DNA from: an uncultured Christensenella sp.
Lineage (GTDB): Bacteria; Bacillota; Clostridia; Christensenellales; UBA3700
DNA length: 64,000 nt
Assembly (NCBI GenBank): GCA_910577795.1
Contig: CAJTNW010000001.1
Coordinates: 16,396-80,395 of the forward strand
Reading direction: 5' to 3'
In this document: one piece after another, positions 63,608 to 64,000 of the stretch
How the letters are laid out: the number at the start of each line of letters is the position of its first letter
How positions within the stretch are numbered: the stretch's first letter is position 1
Translations under genes and position numbers: made by a program
The notes under the pieces: generated by a model
The model's input: only the letters and a program-made list of their open reading frames with translations
Told to the model about the DNA's origin: nothing
Databases searched by the model: none

Positions 63608-64000
63608 ATGAATAATAAGTATTCTTTTGATATTGTCTACAAAGTTGGCAATAAAAAATATTCTTGCACAAGTACAGAGTGTGACCATTTTTCTTTGGTT
63701 TTATCTGAAAAAGACAATGTGTTATCACTTTCTATACTACCAAAAGGTGCAGTTTCTTTTGAAAAGTTTAATATTATCACTCCTTACGCATTTAATAATA
63801 ACAATAAGATTTTTGTTAATGGATATCAAAGTTGGACAGATAGTATGGAATATGAGCCATCTTGGAAAATGACTGAACTTTCTCGTTCAATGGAATTTTA
63901 TATAAAACATTCGTTTGGTAAAAGCATGGGACTTGCAAAATCTGGCGATAGTACTTTTTGGAGTTTTCCTAGAAAATCTGGTGTATTTTATGGCTGGTCT
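63608..64000 (+). CDS. Alpha-galactosidase (GH36), 5' part only
   Basis: 131 residues are visible; the gene runs off the right edge. The ATG follows AGAGG. The N-terminal beta-supersandwich carries IFVNGYQSWTDSMEYEP, the hallmark of the GH36 N-terminal domain, followed by FWSFPRKSGVFYGWS. GH36 enzymes release terminal alpha-galactose from raffinose-type sugars; the two catalytic aspartates lie further on and cannot be checked here. It is transcribed from its own promoter, divergent from gyrB. The other sugar genes of this window lie far away on the opposite strand. Confidence 0.8.
   Translation, partial: MNNKYSFDIVYKVGNKKYSCTSTECDHFSLVLSEKDNVLSLSILPKGAVSFEKFNIITPYAFNNNNKIFVNGYQSWTDSMEYEPSWKMTELSRSMEFYIKHSFGKSMGLAKSGDSTFWSFPRKSGVFYGWS

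Noticed and set aside
1..64000. CRISPR arrays, tRNA or rRNA genes, transposases, integrases
   Set aside because: I read for regular spaced repeats, tRNA-like T-arm sequences and recombinase motifs on both strands and found none.

Overview
This is a chromosomal segment from an AT-rich, Gram-positive-type anaerobe, most likely an uncultured gut member of the Clostridia. The grounds are the low GC content, textbook sigma-A promoters, strong AGGAGG ribosome binding sites, the sporulation genes spoIIE and spoVT with Bacillus/Clostridium-like gene order (spoVT-yabM-yabN; spoIIE beside tilS-hpt), BspA-type leucine-rich-repeat surface proteins, a GPH sugar symporter and glycoside hydrolases at both ends. 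I cannot name the genus. Most housekeeping genes lie on the minus strand and gyrB-gyrA sit at the right end, so the minus strand is probably the leading strand and the origin probably lies beyond the right edge.

Layout, left to right: a GH2-family protein cut by the left edge, whose catalytic glutamates appear to be missing (1-2113); a phosphohexomutase; a VanW protein; metA-metY for methionine synthesis (5081-7325); smpB, rnr and secG (7455-10426); a ferritin-like protein and a divergent ClC antiporter; an LRR lipoprotein (13330-15042); proS; a PHP-cca-hpt-tilS group followed by spoIIE (17039-23752); a GPH symporter with an acidic tail; an accessory patch with a PP2C-like phosphatase, a membrane Nudix-like protein, a frameshifted HTH gene and a SLOG-type protein (26157-29840); an XRE-cupin regulator; glycolysis genes pgk-tpiA-gpmI (30761-34547); the spoVT-yabM-yabN-dusB-trmL operon (34721-39710); two plus-strand genes including a membrane zinc peptidase; a membrane LRR protein next to an orphan promoter and palindromes (41703-43912); purC; a tandem-HTH protein; ftsH; a 55-residue operator-controlled protein; a radical SAM activase; an operon of a degenerate esterase, DUF951 and signal peptidase I; plsY with a 1304-residue repetitive envelope protein; pheA; gyrA-gyrB; and the start of a GH36 alpha-galactosidase.

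The genes describe a fermentative sugar user: glycosidases, a symporter, a phosphohexomutase and lower glycolysis, alongside translation, RNA turnover and sporulation. I see no CRISPR array, rRNA, tRNA, transposase or integrase. The most unusual signals are not genes. They are a dispersed 12-18 bp motif (core AAAATCGSTATT) that occurs about 13 times between and inside genes in several reading frames; a 25 bp alternating pyrimidine-purine tract at the predicted gyrB transcription start; a consensus promoter with no ORF, bracketed by two palindromes and a terminator; and a predicted leaderless tilS mRNA.
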